A DNA stretch of 64,000 bases. Source: Deinococcus metallilatus (GTDB lineage Bacteria > Deinococcota > Deinococci > Deinococcales > Deinococcaceae). Both the position numbers and the translations under genes were made by a program. The stretch covers positions 232,501 to 296,500 of the forward strand of contig NZ_CP038510.1 of NCBI RefSeq assembly GCF_004758605.1. Direction: 5' to 3'. The notes beneath the pieces were generated by a model. The model saw only the letters and a list, made by a program, of their open reading frames with translations. It searched no databases and had not been told where the DNA came from. Below, piece after piece: positions 61,133 through 64,000 of the stretch (within the stretch, counting starts at the first letter, position 1; every line of letters starts with the position of its first letter).

Positions 61133-61572
61133 CGTTGGCCTCCTGGTGGGGACGGGCGAGCTCCTCCCCGCTCCCGGGCTGCCGTCCGGCCACCCCGGCG
61201 GGAGCCGCGAACCGTGCTGTCACCTCCCTCCCTTGCGGCGGGCGGCGGCATCCGCCCGGCTTGACGCTCCGGGTCAGTGTGCGAAAAGGAACGTGATAAG
61301 TGCGTTACATGAAGAGGTCCAAAGTGGGCGTCCGTATCACGCGGGGGCAACCGGAGAGGGGAGGGGACCGACTGCTCCCGGAACTGCCAGGAAGGGGGTC
61401 AGCAGGGCGGCTCCTGTGCTCATCGCCAGCAGACGGTTTCCTCCTTGCCGCGCCCGCCACCGGGGGAAACCGGGGGTGCGCGACACCAGAGTGTCCAACT
61501 GGACTTGATCCGCCCGTTGGGCCTCGACGCGGGCGGCGGGATCACGTTCGGCCTGGCCGGAGCCGTCCAGGG
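61133..61572. other. Non-coding gap between ABM and SARP-type genes
   Basis: No gene is supported. GTCCA-AC-TGGAC near 61496 is a weak inverted repeat. The stretch around 61285-61320 (GAACGTGATAAGTGCGTTAC) is locally AT-richer and may hold the leftward promoter of the ABM gene, but no clear -35/-10 pair was found. Confidence 0.4.
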
Positions 61573-64000
61573 TCAGGCGGAATCCAGCCCGGCCAGCACC
61601 TCGGTCACCACGGAATTCAGGCTCGCGGGGTCAGCCTGTGCCTGGGCGAGAGCCTGCGGCGGGAGCTGGCCTTCCAGAGTCCGCCGCAGCCGCCGGGCGA
61701 GTTCCTTGACCCGCTCCTCGGCGGCGGGATGGCACTCTACCAGCAGGAGCAGGGGCAGCGCCTCCCGGGCCTCGCCCCGGGTGAGCTGCCACCCGGCGAG
61801 GGCGGTCAGGAGTTCGAGGACCCTCGGCGTCTCCCCGGCAGACCAGGCGAGGTGCAGGGCCTGGCCGAGGTGCAAGCCCGCAGCGGCGCCCTTCCCCTGC
61901 GCCGCGCTCACCCGGCCCAGCAGGCCCAGCGCGGCAATCTGGGTGCTCCGGCTTCCCTCCTTCCGGCCGCGCTCCAGTTCCTCCTCGCCCAGTTGCCTGG
62001 CCTCCTCGTAGGCCCCCCGAGCATAGGCGACTTCGGCCAGGCCCTGGAGGAAGGGCGGCACCCGCTGGTGGACGCCGAGGTCTTGCGCGAGCGTCAGACC
62101 CTGCCTGAACGCGGCCCCGGCCTCCTCGGGGCGGCCCAGGGCCAGCAGCAGGTTGCCCTGCTGCGCCAGGCCGAAGGCCAGGCCGACGTGGTAGCCGATC
62201 TTCCGGTAGAGGACCAGGGCTTCCCGCAGGTGTGCCTCGGCTTCCCGGTAGTGGCCCTGGGCCGCCTCCACCGCCGCGAGGTGGGTCGAGAGGTCGGCCT
62301 GCCGCGCCGGAAGGACGTGTTCCCCGGCCAGCCGGAGGGCCTCCCGGAAGTGTCGCCCGGCCTCCGCATAGTCGCCGGTGTGCTCGGCAATGGTGCCCAG
62401 GGCATTGTGCCCGTGCATGGCCGAGACACTTCCCGGCGGCACCAGCGCCAGGCCCCGGGCCGCGAGCTCCCGGGCCTCGCCGTGCTGCCCCAGACGCATG
62501 GCGAACCAGCCCTGGCGAACCAGCACATCGCCCAGGAACGCCCGCTGGCTGGGGCTGTCCCCGCGCAGTGTGCGGGCGGCCCGCCCGTAGGCGGTGAATC
62601 CCTCCTGAAAGCGCGCCCGGCGGTCGTAGTACAGCGCGGCCTGGACCACGGCGGGGCGCAGGTCCCCGGGCCAGGCCGCCGCCGCGTGGTCCCAGGCCGC
62701 CCGGATGTTCTCCCGTTCCCCGTCCAGGGCGGCCAGCGCGGCCCCGCCCTCCGGGCCGAGGATCGCGTCTCCCCGCTCTCCCAGCAGGGCGAGGTAATAG
62801 TGCGCGTGCCGCCGCTCGGTTTCCCGCTGCTCCCGGGGGTGCCCGGCGAGCTTCTCCCGCATGTACTGGTGCAGCAGGGCGTGCCGGAAGTAACGGTCCC
62901 CCGGCCCCAGCCACAGCAGCGAGGCGTCCACCAGCGCGGCCAGGACCGCCGGGGAAGCGCCGGTGACCACCCGTGCCGCCTCCAGCCGGAAGCCGCCCCG
63001 GAACACCGCGAGCCTGCGCAGCGTCTCCTGCCCCAGCGGGGTCAGCCGCCCCCAGGAGGACTCGAACACCGCCCGCAGGCTGCGGTGCCGCCCCGCCTTG
63101 TCCGGGTTCCGGCTGGTCAGAAAATCCAGGTTCTCCCTGATCTCCCGCACAATCTCGGCGAGGGGCAGCGACCGCGTCCACACGGCGGCGAGTTCGAGGG
63201 CCAGCGGTGAACCCTCCACCAGACGGCAGAGCTCGAAGAGGCGGTGCAGGTCCCCGCCCGGAGTGAACTGCGGCCTCACCCGCCGCGCCCGGTCAAGAAA
63301 GAGCTGCACCGCGTCGAAGTGGCGGCCCTCCACCTCGCCGACCTCCGCCTCCTGCGGGTGATCCAGGCCGGAGAGCGGCAGCAGCCACTCGTCCTCCAGC
63401 CCCAGGCGTTCGCGCGAGGTGACGATCAGGCGCAGGTTCGGGCATCCCCGCACCAGTTTGAGGGCGACCGTCACCCCGCCCAGCAGGTGTTCATAATTGT
63501 CGAGCACCAGCAGCCGCCGACCCGCGCCGATGAAGCGCACGACCTGGCCCAGCGGGTCAGCCCGGTCCTCCAGCGGAAGGCCCAGACCCTCGGCGATGCC
63601 CGGCGCGACCAGGGCCGGGTCGCTCAGCGCCGCCAGGGACACGAAGGCCACGCCGTCCGGAAAGCTGGGGGCGAGGCCCCGGGCGGCTTCCACGGCGAGG
63701 CGCGTCTTGCCGATGCCCCCGGGACCGGTCAGGGTGAGCAGGCGGACATCCGGCCGGGCGAGGAGCCGCGCGATCTCGGCGAGTTCGAGGCTGCGCCCGA
63801 TGAAGGAGGCCGCGCTGGTGGGCAGACCCACCCCGGAGAGGCGGGCGGCAGGCGCGGGCGGGGCGGCCGCCTCCGGGCTTTGCAGGGTCCGGATCAGCCC
63901 GGCGAGTTCGGCCGTCGGCTCCAGGCCGAGTTCGGCCCGCAGGCGCTGGACAAAGGTGCCGCACGTTCGCAGCGCCCGCTCGCGCCCACCCGCCTTCAGG
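61573..64000 (-). CDS. Large SARP-like regulator with NB-ARC and TPR domains, partial
   Basis: At least 809 residues; the N-terminus runs off the right edge. The first visible part, RAELGLEPTAELAGLIRTLQ, is the end of a bacterial transcriptional activation (BTAD) domain. An NB-ARC/AAA-like ATPase follows: LTLTGPGGIGKTRLAVEAAR (Walker A), RRLLVLDNYEHLL (Walker B) and LIVTSRERLG. The C-terminal half is made of TPR-like repeats (EAEAHLREALVLYRKIGY). Such proteins are ATP-dependent activators; an OmpR-type DNA-binding domain is expected off-window. The target is unknown. Confidence 0.9.
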   Translation of the reverse strand, partial: LKAGGRERALRTCGTFVQRLRAELGLEPTAELAGLIRTLQSPEAAAPPAPAARLSGVGLPTSAASFIGRSLELAEIARLLARPDVRLLTLTGPGGIGKTRLAVEAARGLAPSFPDGVAFVSLAALSDPALVAPGIAEGLGLPLEDRADPLGQVVRFIGAGRRLLVLDNYEHLLGGVTVALKLVRGCPNLRLIVTSRERLGLEDEWLLPLSGLDHPQEAEVGEVEGRHFDAVQLFLDRARRVRPQFTPGGDLHRLFELCRLVEGSPLALELAAVWTRSLPLAEIVREIRENLDFLTSRNPDKAGRHRSLRAVFESSWGRLTPLGQETLRRLAVFRGGFRLEAARVVTGASPAVLAALVDASLLWLGPGDRYFRHALLHQYMREKLAGHPREQRETERRHAHYYLALLGERGDAILGPEGGAALAALDGERENIRAAWDHAAAAWPGDLRPAVVQAALYYDRRARFQEGFTAYGRAARTLRGDSPSQRAFLGDVLVRQGWFAMRLGQHGEARELAARGLALVPPGSVSAMHGHNALGTIAEHTGDYAEAGRHFREALRLAGEHVLPARQADLSTHLAAVEAAQGHYREAEAHLREALVLYRKIGYHVGLAFGLAQQGNLLLALGRPEEAGAAFRQGLTLAQDLGVHQRVPPFLQGLAEVAYARGAYEEARQLGEEELERGRKEGSRSTQIAALGLLGRVSAAQGKGAAAGLHLGQALHLAWSAGETPRVLELLTALAGWQLTRGEAREALPLLLLVECHPAAEERVKELARRLRRTLEGQLPPQALAQAQADPASLNSVVTEVLAGLDSA

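Noticed and set aside
61300..63210. Open plus-strand frame of 636 codons opposite the SARP-type regulator
   Set aside because: Low-complexity Gln/Gly/Arg-rich translation and complete overlap with a gene having Walker motifs mark it as a shadow frame.

Overview
High-GC bacterial DNA with tightly packed operons, many 4-base start/stop overlaps (ATGA, GTGA, TTGA) and frequent GTG starts. Gene content and protein style suggest a Deinococcus or close relative. This is inference: no rRNA, tRNA or species marker lies in the window. I found no CRISPR array, tRNA gene or replication origin.

Region 1 (1-7585): a near-complete autoinducer-2 (AI-2) uptake locus in the enterobacterial arrangement, lsrK-lsrR diverging from lsrA-C-D-B. 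All six published AI-2 contact residues are present in LsrB. A cupin gene follows lsrK and runs off the left edge. lsrF and lsrG are not seen. A decayed IS1595-type transposase (7725-8690) separates this from the sugar genes.

Region 2 (8776-23957): L-fucose use. A leftward operon encodes all six steps of the non-phosphorylative fucose pathway (dehydrogenase, mutarotase, lactonase, fuconate dehydratase, ketodeoxyfuconate dehydrogenase, diketo-acid hydrolase), followed by an M81-family protein and CutC, under a GntR regulator. A ROK repressor diverges from a sugar ABC importer (binding protein and two permeases), an alpha-L-fucosidase (GH29) and a ROK kinase.

Region 3 (24018-35737): amino-sugar or tagatose-type catabolism (PfkB kinase, BadF-type kinase, SIS isomerase, class II aldolase), then a leftward operon for an oligosaccharide: peptide-type binding protein, two permeases, DeoR regulator, Gfo/Idh oxidoreductase and beta-galactosidase (GH35). 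Regions 2 and 3 together look like a locus for fucosylated and galactosylated glycans. No importer ATPase gene is present for either transporter.

Region 4 (35998-42890): a broken sugar permease and an integrase scrap, then a seven-gene quinone/catechol defence operon led by a MarR regulator with a perfect 16-bp palindrome at its promoter. One member fuses an MhqO-like dioxygenase to an MhqD-like esterase.

Region 5 (43229-52526): a surface module: two Ig-like lipoproteins, a 1438-residue lipoprotein with Ig-like and beta-helix segments, three tandem phage-collar (MdpB-like) proteins, a GNAT acetyltransferase and a small convergent DUF6916-like protein. This is the best candidate for an undescribed system.

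Region 6 (52771-64000): a cupin, an AT-richer island with inverted repeats, a small cysteine-rich secreted protein, a NarL-type two-component pair, an insertion-sequence scrap, a beta-lactamase-fold hydrolase with an M23 peptidase, an ABM-fold monooxygenase and a large SARP/NB-ARC-like regulator running off the right edge.
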